From: Methylopila sp. 73B
GTDB lineage: Bacteria; Pseudomonadota; Alphaproteobacteria; Rhizobiales; Methylopilaceae
Direction of reading: 5' to 3'
DNA: 64,000 bases
Assembly: GCF_000526315.1 (NCBI RefSeq)
Contig: NZ_JAFV01000001.1
Coordinates: 1,302,001-1,366,000, forward strand
Below the pieces are notes generated by a model that was given only the letters and a program-made list of their open reading frames with translations, ran no database searches and was not told where the DNA came from. The position numbers were made by a program, and so were the translations under genes. The stretch's first letter is position 1. Each line of letters opens with the position of its first letter. Positions 26,712 to 36,169 of the stretch are shown piece by piece.

Positions 26712-26740
26712 ACGCTACGCGCCCGCCGGCCCCTCGTCAA
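26712..26740 (-). promoter_or_regulatory. Promoter of the ilvI leader
   Basis: TTGACG and TAGCGT with a 17-bp spacer, about 30 bp upstream of the leader-peptide start codon. It drives leader, ilvI and probably ilvH. Confidence 0.7.
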
Positions 26741-26803
26741 GGCATAAAGCTCGCCGGCGGCCGCGCGAACCGGCGCCCCCTGTACCCATCTGCGGACCGC
26801 CGT

Positions 26804-28315
26804 TCAGTCGATGAAAACCGTCTCGAACTCGTGCTCCGCATGAGCCGCGAGCGCCGCCGGCGGAGGGATGATCGCCGGCCGCCGCAGTTCGTCGCCTGCG
26901 AACCGCCAACAGTTCCGGCCGGCGGCCTTCGCTTTGTAAAGCGCCTCGTCCGCGAGCAGCAGCAGTCGCTCGGAACCGGCGGCGTTGTCGGGCGCGAGCG
27001 CCCCGCCGACGGTGACGCTTGGTCGGAGCGAGACGCCCTCGAGATCGCAGTCCTGATAGACGTTGTCGACGACCCGCTTGGCGAGCCGCATGGCGTCTTC
27101 GACCGACGAGATCGGCGCGATCACCGCGAACTCGTCGCCGCCCAGGCGCGCAACGACGTCGGTCGCCCGGAACGAGGCCCGGATGCGCGACGACACCGCG
27201 ATCAGCATCTTGTCGCCGCGCGCGTGGCCGAACGTGTCGTTCACCGCCTTGAAGTGATCGAGGTCGACGAGAAGCAGCAGGAAGCGACGCTCCCTGCGGC
27301 GGGCCGCTTCGGCGTAGGCGTCCAGCATCTCGAGAAAATGCGCGCGATTGGTGAGGCGGGTGAGCGCGTCGTGGCGCGCGCGGTAGGCGAACATCCGCTT
27401 GAGGCGCTGCTGCTCGAATACGACCGTCGCGACGACGATGCTCGGCGTCGCCAGCAATGTGAGCGCGATGTAGCGCAGGATGTCGCCCGCCGCCGTGCTC
27501 GCCGGGCTGAACGGCTCCAGCCAGGGCGCGGCCGCCCCGTGCATGAGAAAGATGACCGCGAAGCCGTAAGCCGCGACCGTCGTCGCGAACAGACCGAGCC
27601 GTAGCGCGAACCAGAGCAGAGCGACCGACGCCGCCAAGGCCGCCACCGGCCAGCCGGTCACGATCGAGAACTCGACCATGACCATGGCGACCGCCGCCGC
27701 CCCGACATACTCCCAGGCGCGGGGCTCGCGTTCGTTGGTGACCTGGCTGTCGAGGAACGATTTCGACCGATCCCTGCCCTGCGTGATGCTGATCGACAGC
27801 ATCAGGGTCATCGAGACCACGCCGACCATCATCAGCGCGGCGAGCCGAACCCAGTCGAGCGCGCCGCCGCCGAGCATGGCCGCCGCCTCGACCGCCACGG
27901 CCGCGAGCGAACTCGCGAGCGCGACGACGACGAGCGCGGCCATCAGGCCGACGGGAGAGGCGACGGCGCCGCGGCGGCGCATCAGCTGGAAGGCCAGCAC
28001 GCCAACCGCGATCGTCGCGAGGTCGCGCGCCCCGGCCCAGAGCGTCGCCTCCAGCGGGAAGCGGAAGAGCAGGCCCATGACGATGTGCACCGCGAACAGC
28101 TTCAAAAGGTCGATCGGATCAAGCCGATCGCCCATGCGGACCAGCATGCCGACCGCAGCCGGCGCGGCGATCAGGAGCAATGGATAACCCGCGGCTCCGA
28201 CGCCTATGATCTGATCGGCCAAGAGGCCGACCGCGTAGCACAACGACAAGGCGACGCTACGATTTCGGATCCGCTCGACGCGAACGAACGCACGCACATC
28301 ACGCAGTTTGAACAT
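26804..28315 (-). CDS. Membrane diguanylate cyclase (GGDEF)
   Basis: A 503-residue protein with an N-terminal region of about eight to ten membrane segments (20-310, resembling MASE1-type sensors) and a C-terminal GGDEF domain (about 325-485). The active site reads ARLGGDEFAVI and the allosteric inhibitory site RATD is present 5 residues before it, so this should be an active, product-inhibited diguanylate cyclase that makes c-di-GMP. No EAL domain follows. ATG 28315 (MFKLRDVRAF) was preferred to an in-frame ATG at 28357. It is divergent from msrQ. The signal sensed is unknown. Confidence 0.9.
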   Translation of the reverse strand: MFKLRDVRAFVRVERIRNRSVALSLCYAVGLLADQIIGVGAAGYPLLLIAAPAAVGMLVRMGDRLDPIDLLKLFAVHIVMGLLFRFPLEATLWAGARDLATIAVGVLAFQLMRRRGAVASPVGLMAALVVVALASSLAAVAVEAAAMLGGGALDWVRLAALMMVGVVSMTLMLSISITQGRDRSKSFLDSQVTNEREPRAWEYVGAAAVAMVMVEFSIVTGWPVAALAASVALLWFALRLGLFATTVAAYGFAVIFLMHGAAAPWLEPFSPASTAAGDILRYIALTLLATPSIVVATVVFEQQRLKRMFAYRARHDALTRLTNRAHFLEMLDAYAEAARRRERRFLLLLVDLDHFKAVNDTFGHARGDKMLIAVSSRIRASFRATDVVARLGGDEFAVIAPISSVEDAMRLAKRVVDNVYQDCDLEGVSLRPSVTVGGALAPDNAAGSERLLLLADEALYKAKAAGRNCWRFAGDELRRPAIIPPPAALAAHAEHEFETVFID

Positions 28316-28483
28316 GGGGCGGGGGCACCTGTGACTGGCCTTCAGAATGCCACGCACGCCCTAAGCCCGAGTTGGCGACGCCTCTCAAATTTAAAGTGTT
28401 TCGCGTTTTCGCGGCGGTCGCCGAGGTAACGGCGGAACCGAGGGCTTCGTAGACCAGATCGAACCATCACGCAGGACGTTTCG

Positions 28484-29497
28484 ATGCCGCTCCTTCGCGA
28501 CCGTTCCGGCCGCTTCTCGCCACTACTGGCGCTTACGCTCCTGGCGCTCATCGCGCCGGCCGTCTGGCTCGCGCTGCGCGCCGCCAACGGCGACTTCTCG
28601 GGTCCAGCCCTCGCGCCGCCTTTCGGCGTCCCGCCAGGCCTTGCGCCGGACGGACCGTCCGCGTTCGGCGGCGCGGCCTCCGGCGCGGCGCTACGGCCGG
28701 GGGGAGAGGCCGCGGCCCGTCCGATCTACGACGCCATTCATTTCACCGGGCATTGGGCCGTACGGTTCCTGCTGCTCTCGCTCGCCGTCACTCCGTTCCG
28801 GCGGCTCTGGCACTGGAGCCGCCTGCAGCTCGTACGCCGCCGCATCGGCCTCGCGGCGCTGGCCTACGCCGCGCTCCACCTTAGCCTCTACGCGATCGAC
28901 CAGGAGCTCGTGCTGAGCCGGATCGCGACCGAGATCATCCTGCGGATCTATCTCGCGGTGGGCTTCGTGGCGCTGCTCGGTCTGATCGCTTTGGGGGCGA
29001 CCTCCACCGATGGAATGGTGCGCCGGATGGGAGCGAAGCGCTGGAGCCAGCTCCACAAGGCGGCCTACGCCATCGCTGGCCTCGCCGTGCTGCACTTCGC
29101 CATGCAGTCCAAGCTCGACGTCGGCGAACCCATGCTGATGTGGGGCCTGTTCGGCTGGGCCATGGGCTGGCGCTGGCTGCAGGCCCGTCACGACGGACGC
29201 GAGATTGCTCTCCCCTGGTTGCTCGGCCTGGCGGTCGCGACCGGCCTGTTCACGGCCGCCTCCGAAGCGCTGTGGTACGGGCTTGCCACCGGCGTCGACC
29301 CCTGGCGCGTGCTTGGCGCGAACCTCGATCCCGGCTATGGCGTCCGCCCTGCCGGCTGGGCGCTGGCCTTCGGGCTCGCCGCCGCGGGCTCGAGCCTCAT
29401 CGGCGCCCGCCGGCGGGGGCCGGAGCGTACGCGGGCGCCTCGCGTCGCCCCGACCGAACGTCTGGCGACGGACAGCCCCGCCCCGCCCGCCCGCTGA
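28484..29497 (+). CDS. msrQ: MsrQ-like heme membrane protein
   Basis: A 337-residue membrane protein of the ferric reductase-like/YedZ family. The six-helix core includes AIHFTGHWAVRFLLLSLAVTPFRR, RRRIGLAALAYAALHLSLYAID and KRWSQLHKAAYAIAGLAVLHFAMQ, with His residues placed as heme ligands. MsrQ passes electrons from the quinone pool or flavin to the periplasmic methionine-sulfoxide reductase MsrP, which repairs oxidised proteins. No msrP is adjacent in this window, which is unusual since the two are often neighbours. The protein has extra hydrophobic segments and a polar C-terminal tail compared with the usual length of about 200-220 residues. Confidence 0.75.
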   Translation: MPLLRDRSGRFSPLLALTLLALIAPAVWLALRAANGDFSGPALAPPFGVPPGLAPDGPSAFGGAASGAALRPGGEAAARPIYDAIHFTGHWAVRFLLLSLAVTPFRRLWHWSRLQLVRRRIGLAALAYAALHLSLYAIDQELVLSRIATEIILRIYLAVGFVALLGLIALGATSTDGMVRRMGAKRWSQLHKAAYAIAGLAVLHFAMQSKLDVGEPMLMWGLFGWAMGWRWLQARHDGREIALPWLLGLAVATGLFTAASEALWYGLATGVDPWRVLGANLDPGYGVRPAGWALAFGLAAAGSSLIGARRRGPERTRAPRVAPTERLATDSPAPPAR

Positions 29498-29507
29498 GGC
29501 GGACCGT

Positions 29508-30239
29508 TCAGACCGTCGCGCCGAGCTTCGCGACGATCGCCTCGAAATTGCGATCGAGCCGTTCGGCGTCGGCGCGAAACGCCGGCAGCTTCGGCGCGAC
29601 CAACGCGCCCAAGCCCGCGGCGGCCTCCGCCCCGAGCGCCTGCTCGAGGCTCGCCCGGTACTCCGGGATTCGCGCCCAGTCGTCGGTCGTCTCGGGCGTG
29701 ATTTCGGAGTGGTATTGGAAGCCGTAGGCGAAGTCGCCCCACCGCATCGCCTGCACCGCGCAGGCGGCGTTGGCGGCGAGCGCGACCGCGCCCTCCGGCA
29801 GGACGGACACCTCGCAGCCATGCCACTGCAAGGTTTCGATCGTCCGCGGAAACCCCTCGAAGATCGGATCGGACGCACCGGCGTCCGTGAGATCGACCCG
29901 CGCCAGCCCGACCTCGGGCGCGCCCATCAGCGTGACTTGGCCGCCGAGCGCGTCGGCCAGCAACTGATGGCCGAGGCAGACCCCGAAATAGGGCCGGCGA
30001 AGGTCCCGCACCCAGCGGCGGATCGCGGCCTTCTCGGGCTTCAGCCAGGGATGGGCGTCCTCCTGCCAGACGTCCATAGGCCCGCCCATGACCGCCAGCA
30101 TGTCGAAGCCGTCGAGCTCGGGGATCGGCTCGCCGGCGTCGAGTTCGACCGAGATCCAGTCGTGCCCCTTGGCGTCCCAGATGTCGCGGAACACGCCGGG
30201 ATGCTCCACGTCGAGATGCTGGAAAACCAGAATGCGCAT
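29508..30239 (-). CDS. Class I glutamine amidotransferase-like protein
   Basis: A 243-residue protein with the class I glutamine amidotransferase fold. The nucleophile elbow GVCLGHQLLADALGG carries the catalytic Cys, and YHSEIT supplies His and Glu of the triad. Members of this stand-alone GMP-synthase-like subfamily hydrolyse gamma-glutamyl or glutamine substrates, but the true substrate is usually not known. There is no synthase partner domain nearby, so it is not GuaA. It overlaps nothing and is convergent with msrQ (8 bp between stops after allowing for the shared gap). Confidence 0.8.
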   Translation of the reverse strand: MRILVFQHLDVEHPGVFRDIWDAKGHDWISVELDAGEPIPELDGFDMLAVMGGPMDVWQEDAHPWLKPEKAAIRRWVRDLRRPYFGVCLGHQLLADALGGQVTLMGAPEVGLARVDLTDAGASDPIFEGFPRTIETLQWHGCEVSVLPEGAVALAANAACAVQAMRWGDFAYGFQYHSEITPETTDDWARIPEYRASLEQALGAEAAAGLGALVAPKLPAFRADAERLDRNFEAIVAKLGATV

Positions 30240-30391
30240 CGTCCGCCCTGCGTCCGCTTGTGTGTCTCACCGAGGGGTATACCACGACGCCGCAGGCGCT
30301 GAATTGACGCCGGCGCGTGCTGGCGCGCTGACGCTTGCGAGCGTATAGCGTCGCCGAAAGACTTAGGCCCTTCATTTCAAGGACGCCCGCC

Positions 30392-31681
30392 GTGCTCGCC
30401 GATCTCTCCTCCGCCGATCTCGAGGGCCTGACGGCCCGCACCCGCGCCGACTACGACGCGTTCCGCGCCCGCGGGCTGAAGCTCGACATGACCCGCGGGA
30501 AACCGGCGCCGGAACAGCTCGATCTCGCCGAGGGCATGCTCGCCCTGCCGGGCAACCGCGACCATATCTCCGAAGCTGGCGAGGACGCCCGCAACTACGG
30601 CGGCGTGCAAGGCCTCGCCGAGACCCGCGCCCTGTTCGCCGGCACGCTCGGCGCCACGCCGGACCGCATCGTCGTCGGCGACAACTCCAGCCTCGCGCTG
30701 ATGCACGACACGATCGTCTGGGCGCTGCTGAAGGGCGTTCCGGGCTCCGAGCGGCCGTGGAGCAAGGAAAGCGACATCGCCTTCCTGTGCCCCGTCCCGG
30801 GCTACGACCGGCACTTCGCGATCTGCGAGGAGTACGGGATCCGGATGATCCCCGTCCCGCTCCTCGGCGACGGGCCCGACATGGACAAGGTTGAGGAGTT
30901 GGTCCGCGACCCGTCCGTGAAGGGGATGTGGAACGTCCCGAAGTACGCCAACCCCTCCGCTGACGTCTATTCCGACGAAACCATCCGTCGGCTCGCGACC
31001 ATGAAGACCGGCGCGCCGGACTTCCGGCTCTTCTGGGACAACGCCTATGTCCTGCATCACCTGACGGACGCGAAGCGCGAGATCCTCAACGTCGTCGACG
31101 CCTGCGCCGAAGCCGGCAATCCCGACCGCGCCTTCGTCTTCGCCTCGACCTCGAAGATGACGCTCGCCGGCGCCGGCCTGTCGTTCTTCGCGTCGTCGGC
31201 CGCAAACGTGAAGTGGTTCCTGGCGAGCGCCTCAAAGCGCACCATCGGGCCGGACAAGCTGAACCAGCTCCGCCACATCCGCTTCCTGAAGGATGAGGCG
31301 GGCCTCCACGCCCACATGGAGAAGCACCGCGCGCTGCTCGCCCCGAAGTTCGCGGCGGTGACGAACGCGCTCGAGGCGCGGCTCGCCGGCACGGGCGCGG
31401 CGCGCTGGACAAGTCCGGAGGGCGGCTACTTCGTCAGCGTCGACGCCGTCGAGGGCACGGCCTCGCGCGTGGTCCAGCTCGCCAAGGAGGCCGGCCTGCT
31501 GCTGACCGGCGCTGGGGCGACCTGGCCCCATGGCAAGGACCCGCACGATTCGAACCTCCGGCTGGCGCCGTCCTTCCCGTCGCTTTCCGACGTGAAGGCG
31601 GCCTCCGAGGGCATCGCGCTTTGCATCCTGCTCGCGGCGGCGGAAGCCGAAAGCGCCAAGCGCCGGGCCGCAGCGGCGTAA
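30392..31681 (+). CDS. PLP-dependent aminotransferase (alanine/aspartate-type)
   Basis: A 429-residue class I-like aminotransferase of the Asp_aminotransf family (PF12897 type). Hallmarks are LDMTRGKPAPEQLDL, EDARNYGGVQGLAETRALFA, VPGYDRHFAICEEYGIRM, the NPSADVYSDETI segment, and the PLP-lysine region VFASTSKMTLAGAGLSFFASS with the probable Schiff-base Lys. Substrate specificity within this family (alanine, aspartate or aromatic acids) is not settled by sequence. The start is GTG 30392, supported by AAGGA 8 bases upstream; an in-frame ATG at 30335 lacks such a site. Confidence 0.87.
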   Translation: MLADLSSADLEGLTARTRADYDAFRARGLKLDMTRGKPAPEQLDLAEGMLALPGNRDHISEAGEDARNYGGVQGLAETRALFAGTLGATPDRIVVGDNSSLALMHDTIVWALLKGVPGSERPWSKESDIAFLCPVPGYDRHFAICEEYGIRMIPVPLLGDGPDMDKVEELVRDPSVKGMWNVPKYANPSADVYSDETIRRLATMKTGAPDFRLFWDNAYVLHHLTDAKREILNVVDACAEAGNPDRAFVFASTSKMTLAGAGLSFFASSAANVKWFLASASKRTIGPDKLNQLRHIRFLKDEAGLHAHMEKHRALLAPKFAAVTNALEARLAGTGAARWTSPEGGYFVSVDAVEGTASRVVQLAKEAGLLLTGAGATWPHGKDPHDSNLRLAPSFPSLSDVKAASEGIALCILLAAAEAESAKRRAAAA

Positions 31682-31706
31682 CAGCCGGCAGTTTCGCCAA
31701 AAGAAC

Positions 31707-32636
31707 TTAGCGGCCCTCGACGCGCCTGATCGCCAGCGCGTCGAGGGCCGCCGCTTCCGCGCCCTCTGGCGCCACGTGACGCCAGTCCGCCATTCGATTG
31801 CGGAACCACGTCGATTGCCGTTTGGCGTAGCGGCGCGTGTCGAGGCGGGTGCGTTCGACGGCCTCCTCGCGCGCGATCTCGCCGCGCGTCCATGCCGCGA
31901 ACGCCGAGACGCCGACAGCCTTCATGACAGGCGCCCCCTCGGGCAGGCCGCGGGAGACGAGACGCTCGGCTTCCTCCGCCGCGCCCTCCTCCAGCATAAC
32001 CTCGAGCCGCCGCGCGATGCGGCGGTCGAGCTCCGAGCGGTCCGGCGCCAGCACCAGCCGGAGCGCGGTCTCCGGCGCGAGCAGCGGGGCGCCCGTTTCC
32101 TGTTGCCACAGGCTGAGCGAGCGGCCGGTGCTCTCGATCACCTCCAGCGCGCGCATGAGCCGCTGCGGGTCGGACGGCCTGAGCCGCGCCGCCATGACTG
32201 GGTCGCGCGTCGCAAGCTCGGCGTGGAGATCGACGTCCGCCCCGGCGCCGCGCCATCGCTCGCGAATCTCCGGCGCAATCTCGGGCACCGCCGACAGCCC
32301 TCTCGTCAGCGCGTCGAAATAGAGGCCTGTCCCCCCAACCACGATCGGCAACCGACCCCCGCCCAGAACGCCCTCCACATCCTGAAGCCACGAACTGACC
32401 GCGTATGGCGTCGCGCCGTCCACATGGCCGTAGAGCGCATGCGGGGCGCGGGCGAGATCGGCGTCGGACGGACGGGCGCTCAGCACGCGAAGATCGGCGT
32501 AGACCTGCGTGGCGTCGGCGTTGACAACCACGCCGTCGAAGCGTTCGGCGAGGGCGAGCGCCAGCGCCGACTTGCCCGACGCGGTCGGGCCCGCGATCAG
32601 AACCGCCGCGATCGGCGCCGTCATGGATGCCGTCAT
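31707..32636 (-). CDS. miaA: tRNA dimethylallyltransferase
   Basis: A 309-residue enzyme that adds the dimethylallyl group to A37 of tRNAs reading UNN codons. Evidence: P-loop AGPTASGKSALALALA, the conserved VNADATQVYADLRVLSARP segment with the catalytic Asp-region residues, VVGGTGLYFDALTRGL, and the C-terminal RYAKRQSTWFRNR motif. AGGATCC before ATG 32636 supports the first start; ATG 32624 is possible. It is divergent from serB, with about 111 bp between the start codons. Confidence 0.95.
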   Translation of the reverse strand: MTASMTAPIAAVLIAGPTASGKSALALALAERFDGVVVNADATQVYADLRVLSARPSDADLARAPHALYGHVDGATPYAVSSWLQDVEGVLGGGRLPIVVGGTGLYFDALTRGLSAVPEIAPEIRERWRGAGADVDLHAELATRDPVMAARLRPSDPQRLMRALEVIESTGRSLSLWQQETGAPLLAPETALRLVLAPDRSELDRRIARRLEVMLEEGAAEEAERLVSRGLPEGAPVMKAVGVSAFAAWTRGEIAREEAVERTRLDTRRYAKRQSTWFRNRMADWRHVAPEGAEAAALDALAIRRVEGR

Positions 32637-32747
32637 GGATCCTGTCTCATCGCCCTCACCTGTGCGCCGTTCGTTTCCCTGCGCGCCGCGCGGTCGTTAT
32701 AGACACGAGGATTGCGCCCGCCACGTTCCTTCTCCGCCGGAGTGTCC

Positions 32748-33644
32748 ATGTCCGCCCTCGCCGCCGTGCTGATCGCGCACCCCAACGAGCCCGCCGTCGA
32801 CGCCGCGCTGGTGATGAAGGCGGCGCAGGTCGTCCAAGGCGCCGAGGTGCGCATGCTCGACGGCGGGATCGCGGCGGAGTTCATCGTGGAGGGCGAGAGC
32901 GACCGCCGCGCGCTGCGCCGTCGGCTTCTCGGCGCGATCGACCGCGCCCCGGTCGACGTCGCCGTCGTCGCGGTCGAGGGCCGCCGGAAGCGTCTGCTCA
33001 TCGCGGACATGGATTCGACCATGATCGAGCAGGAATGCCTCGACGAGCTCGCTGCAGGGCTTGGCCTGAAAGACAGGGTCGCGGCGATCACCGAACGCGC
33101 GATGCGCGGCGAGATCGAGTTCGAGCCGGCGCTGCGCGAGCGGGTCGCGCTGCTCAAGGGCCTGCCCGCGGCTGAGACCATCGCCGAGGTTCTGGACAAC
33201 CGCATCACCCTGACGCCCGGCGGGCTTGCCCTGGTCGCCACCATGCGCGCGAACGGCGCTTACGCAGCCCTCGTCTCCGGCGGCTTCACCGCCTTCACGG
33301 AGGTCGTGGCTGCCAAGCTCGGCTTCGACGAGAACCGCGCGAACGTGCTGGAGATCGAAGCCGATCTGCTGGCGGGCCGGGTTGTGGAGCCGATCCTCGG
33401 CCGGGACGCGAAGCTTGCCGCACTGAACGAATTGATCGCGGCGAAAGGTTTGGATCGTTCGGAGACGATCGCGGTCGGCGACGGCGCGAACGATCTCGCG
33501 ATGCTGGGCGGGGCGGGGCTTGGAGTGGCCTACCGCGCGAAACCCGCGGTCGCCGAAGCGGCGCACGTGCGAATCGATCACGGCGATCTCAGCGCTCTGC
33601 TCTACCTGCAGGGCTACGCAGCTCACCAGATCATCTCAGGTTGA
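32748..33644 (+). CDS. serB: Phosphoserine phosphatase
   Basis: A 298-residue HAD phosphatase that makes serine from phosphoserine, the last step of serine synthesis. The N-terminal part (1-75) is an ACT-like domain and the C-terminal HAD domain shows LLIADMDSTMIEQECLDEL (nucleophile Asp), VSGGFTAFTE and VGDGANDLAMLGGAGLGVAY. The start ATG 32748 has CCGGAG upstream. Serine also feeds C1 units to folate, which is relevant in a genome with formyl metabolism genes, but there is no direct link here. No operon partner. Confidence 0.95.
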   Translation: MSALAAVLIAHPNEPAVDAALVMKAAQVVQGAEVRMLDGGIAAEFIVEGESDRRALRRRLLGAIDRAPVDVAVVAVEGRRKRLLIADMDSTMIEQECLDELAAGLGLKDRVAAITERAMRGEIEFEPALRERVALLKGLPAAETIAEVLDNRITLTPGGLALVATMRANGAYAALVSGGFTAFTEVVAAKLGFDENRANVLEIEADLLAGRVVEPILGRDAKLAALNELIAAKGLDRSETIAVGDGANDLAMLGGAGLGVAYRAKPAVAEAAHVRIDHGDLSALLYLQGYAAHQIISG

Positions 33645-33864
33645 GACGTTTGCCTGCCGGCTAAGCAAATGCTGCGGTTGTCGCCAGCCCGCGGCTCAAC
33701 CCCAGCGACGTCTGCGCCCAACGAACGAGCGTTTCTGACGCATGTCCATGCAGCGCAACGATTTTTCGCTTCGGGAAACGTCTCGTTAAGCCTGTCGATG
33801 TCCAATACTTTCGATCGGACGTGCGGGCGGCGCGTCCGAAACGGCTCTGGACCAAGGTCTTCTC

Positions 33865-34527
33865 ATGTCGAGCGTGCGCGGCGCCGCGGTCATCGATCTC
33901 GCGGAATACACCGAAAGCATCGGCAGTCGCATCGACGGCTTCCTCTACCGCGGCCTCAACCGCGACGACTATGCGATGGTTTGGGTGTCGTCCGGCTTCC
34001 AGGCTCTGACCGGCGAGGACGGCGACGCGTTCGTGCGCCAGCGGAAGTCGTTCAGCGCGCTGATCCATCCCGAAGACATCCAGAGCGTCAACGACGCTGT
34101 GGCGCAGGCGCTCGAAACCGGGGGGCGCTGGCAGGTTGCCTATCGTCTCAAGGCCCCGGGAGGCGGCTGGCGCTACGTCCACGAGACGGGAGGCGCGTGT
34201 GACCCCGATCCCGTCACCGGCGCGCCGCAGTATCTTGACGGCATCATCCTGGAGTCCGGCCGCCTCACGCGTTTGGCCGAAAAGCTCGACAGCGGCCGCG
34301 CCTCGGTGAAGGCGATGAACGGCTCGATCGAGCAGATCTTCAAGACGCTGAAGACCCTGCGCCTCCTGGCGTTGAACGCCCGCATCGAGGCCGCGCGCGC
34401 CGCCGAGCACGGCGTGGGCTTCAACGTGGTCGCGCAGGAGATGAACTCGCTCGCGACCACGAGCGAAGGCGTGATGAAGCTGATCGAAGCCGAACTCGGA
34501 CGGCTCAACGAGGCGGTGAAGCTCTAA
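33865..34527 (+). CDS. Soluble PAS protein with a minimal chemoreceptor tip
   Basis: A 220-residue cytoplasmic protein. Residues about 20-130 form a PAS_3-type domain (VWVSSGFQALTGEDGDAF, FSALIHPEDIQSV, YRLKAPGGGWRYVHETG). Residues about 145-205 carry the conserved hairpin tip of methyl-accepting proteins, LRLLALNARIEAARAAEHG with VGFNVVAQEMNSLA, yet only about 70 residues of signalling domain are present instead of the usual 250 or more. No membrane segment or HAMP is seen. The start ATG 33865 follows GGTCTTCTC without a strong ribosome-binding site. It may be a PAS-controlled partner of chemosensory arrays or a tip-only decoy; the function is not known. No che genes are adjacent. Confidence 0.75.
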   Translation: MSSVRGAAVIDLAEYTESIGSRIDGFLYRGLNRDDYAMVWVSSGFQALTGEDGDAFVRQRKSFSALIHPEDIQSVNDAVAQALETGGRWQVAYRLKAPGGGWRYVHETGGACDPDPVTGAPQYLDGIILESGRLTRLAEKLDSGRASVKAMNGSIEQIFKTLKTLRLLALNARIEAARAAEHGVGFNVVAQEMNSLATTSEGVMKLIEAELGRLNEAVKL

Positions 34528-34554
34528 CCTCTCCGCCCCGCCGGATCATGGCGG

Positions 34555-36045
34555 TCAGTCGATCGACACCGCCACGAACCGCACGTCGCCTTGGCGGTTC
34601 GAGAGCAGAAGCAGCGCGGTCTTCTTGCCGTCCTTCTTCAGCGCCTCGATGCGGGCGGCGACGTCGGACGGCGTCTGCACCGTCTCCTGCGCCACCTCGA
34701 TCAGCATGTCGCCGGGCTGGATGTTCTTCTCCTGAGCGTTCGAACCCTCGTCGACGCCCGTGACGACCACGCCCTTCGCGTCCGGCTTCAGCTGGAACTT
34801 GGTCTTCAGCTCATCCGTCACCGACGAGAACCGCAGGCCGAGCGCCGCGCCGGTCTTCGGCTCTTCGGCCGCCGTTGGGGGTTTCAGCACGGCGTTCTTC
34901 GGCTCGGCCTCCTCCAGCCGGCCCACGGTGATCTTCCGGGCCTCCTGCTTGCCTTTGCGGAGAAGCACCACCTCGACCTCGCGGTCGATCGGGGTGTCGG
35001 CGACGATCCGCGGCAGGTCGCGCATGTCGCGCACGCTCTTGCCGTCGAACTTGAGCACCACGTCGCCGACTTCGATCCCGGCCTTCTCGGCGGGGCCATC
35101 GTCGTTGACGCCGGCGATCAGCGCGCCCTTCTCGGCGCCCGAGACGCCGAGGCTTTCGGCGATGTCGTCGGTGACCTGCTGGATGCGGACGCCGATCCAG
35201 CCGCGGCGGGTCTCGCCGAACTTGAGGATCTGATCGACCACCGGCTGGGCGGTGTTGGCCGGCACGGAGAAGCCGATGCCGATCGAGCCGCCGGACGGCG
35301 AGATGATCGCCGTGTTGATGCCCACGACCTCGCCGTTCATGTTGAACAGCGGCCCGCCGGAATTGCCGCGGTTGATGGCGGCGTCGGTCTGGATGAAGTT
35401 GTCATAGGGGCCGGAATTGATGTTCCGGTCGCGCGCCGAGACGATGCCGGCCGAGACCGAGCCGCCGAGGCCGAACGGGTTGCCGATCGCGAGCACCCAG
35501 TCGCCGACCCTGAGCTTCTGGGCGTCGCCGAACTTCACCGCCTTCAGCGGCTTCGTGGGCTTCACCCGCAGCACCGCGATGTCGGTCTTGGCGTCCTTGC
35601 CCACCAGTTCGGCGGTCAACTTGGTCCCGTCGGGGAAATTCACGACGATCTCGTCGGCCCCGTCGATGACGTGATTGTTGGTCACGACGACGCCGCTGGC
35701 GTCGACCACGAAACCGGAGCCGAGCGAACTCTGCTTGCGCTGCCGCTGCTGCGGGCCGCCGCCCTGGCCGTTCCGCTTGTTGAAGAATTCGTCGAAGAAC
35801 TCCTCGAACGGCGAGCCTTCTGGCGCTTTCGGCGGCGTCACTTCTTTCTGGGGCGCGGCGTTCTGCGAGGTGGAGATGTTCACCACCGAGTCGAGCAGGC
35901 CTTCGGCGAGGTCGGCGAAGCTGTCAGGCGCAGGCCGGGCGTGGGCGGACGCGAGCGCCATCGGCGAGAACGCGGTCGCGGCGGCGAGGGCGAAGGCGAG
36001 CGCGCGGCGCGCGCGGATCGCCTTGCGGGCGGCAGGCTCGCTCAT
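34555..36045 (-). CDS. degP: Periplasmic serine protease of the DegP/Do family
   Basis: A 496-residue HtrA-type protease/chaperone. A signal peptide (about 1-36, ending ASAHA) sends it to the periplasm. The trypsin-like domain has the full triad: His in VVTNNHVIDGADE, Asp in DAKTDIAVLRVK, Ser in INRGNSGGPLFNMNG. Two PDZ domains follow (about 275-365 and 400-490), with RRGWIGVRIQ and GVVVTGVDEGSNA. It degrades or refolds damaged envelope proteins. It follows hflK-hflC-DUF2065 on the same strand with a 124-bp gap that may hold an additional promoter; this gene order is recurrent in Hyphomicrobiales. Confidence 0.95.
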   Translation of the reverse strand: MSEPAARKAIRARRALAFALAAATAFSPMALASAHARPAPDSFADLAEGLLDSVVNISTSQNAAPQKEVTPPKAPEGSPFEEFFDEFFNKRNGQGGGPQQRQRKQSSLGSGFVVDASGVVVTNNHVIDGADEIVVNFPDGTKLTAELVGKDAKTDIAVLRVKPTKPLKAVKFGDAQKLRVGDWVLAIGNPFGLGGSVSAGIVSARDRNINSGPYDNFIQTDAAINRGNSGGPLFNMNGEVVGINTAIISPSGGSIGIGFSVPANTAQPVVDQILKFGETRRGWIGVRIQQVTDDIAESLGVSGAEKGALIAGVNDDGPAEKAGIEVGDVVLKFDGKSVRDMRDLPRIVADTPIDREVEVVLLRKGKQEARKITVGRLEEAEPKNAVLKPPTAAEEPKTGAALGLRFSSVTDELKTKFQLKPDAKGVVVTGVDEGSNAQEKNIQPGDMLIEVAQETVQTPSDVAARIEALKKDGKKTALLLLSNRQGDVRFVAVSID

Positions 36046-36169
36046 GACGTCTCCTCAAAGCTGGTTCGACGCGGGCGGGGCGCGTCCGATTTTGGCCGTC
36101 ACTCTACACGACGGCGAAGAGGCGAAAAGAGGACGGCGAGGCGGCGCCCGCGACCTTTCGCGAGGGGAT

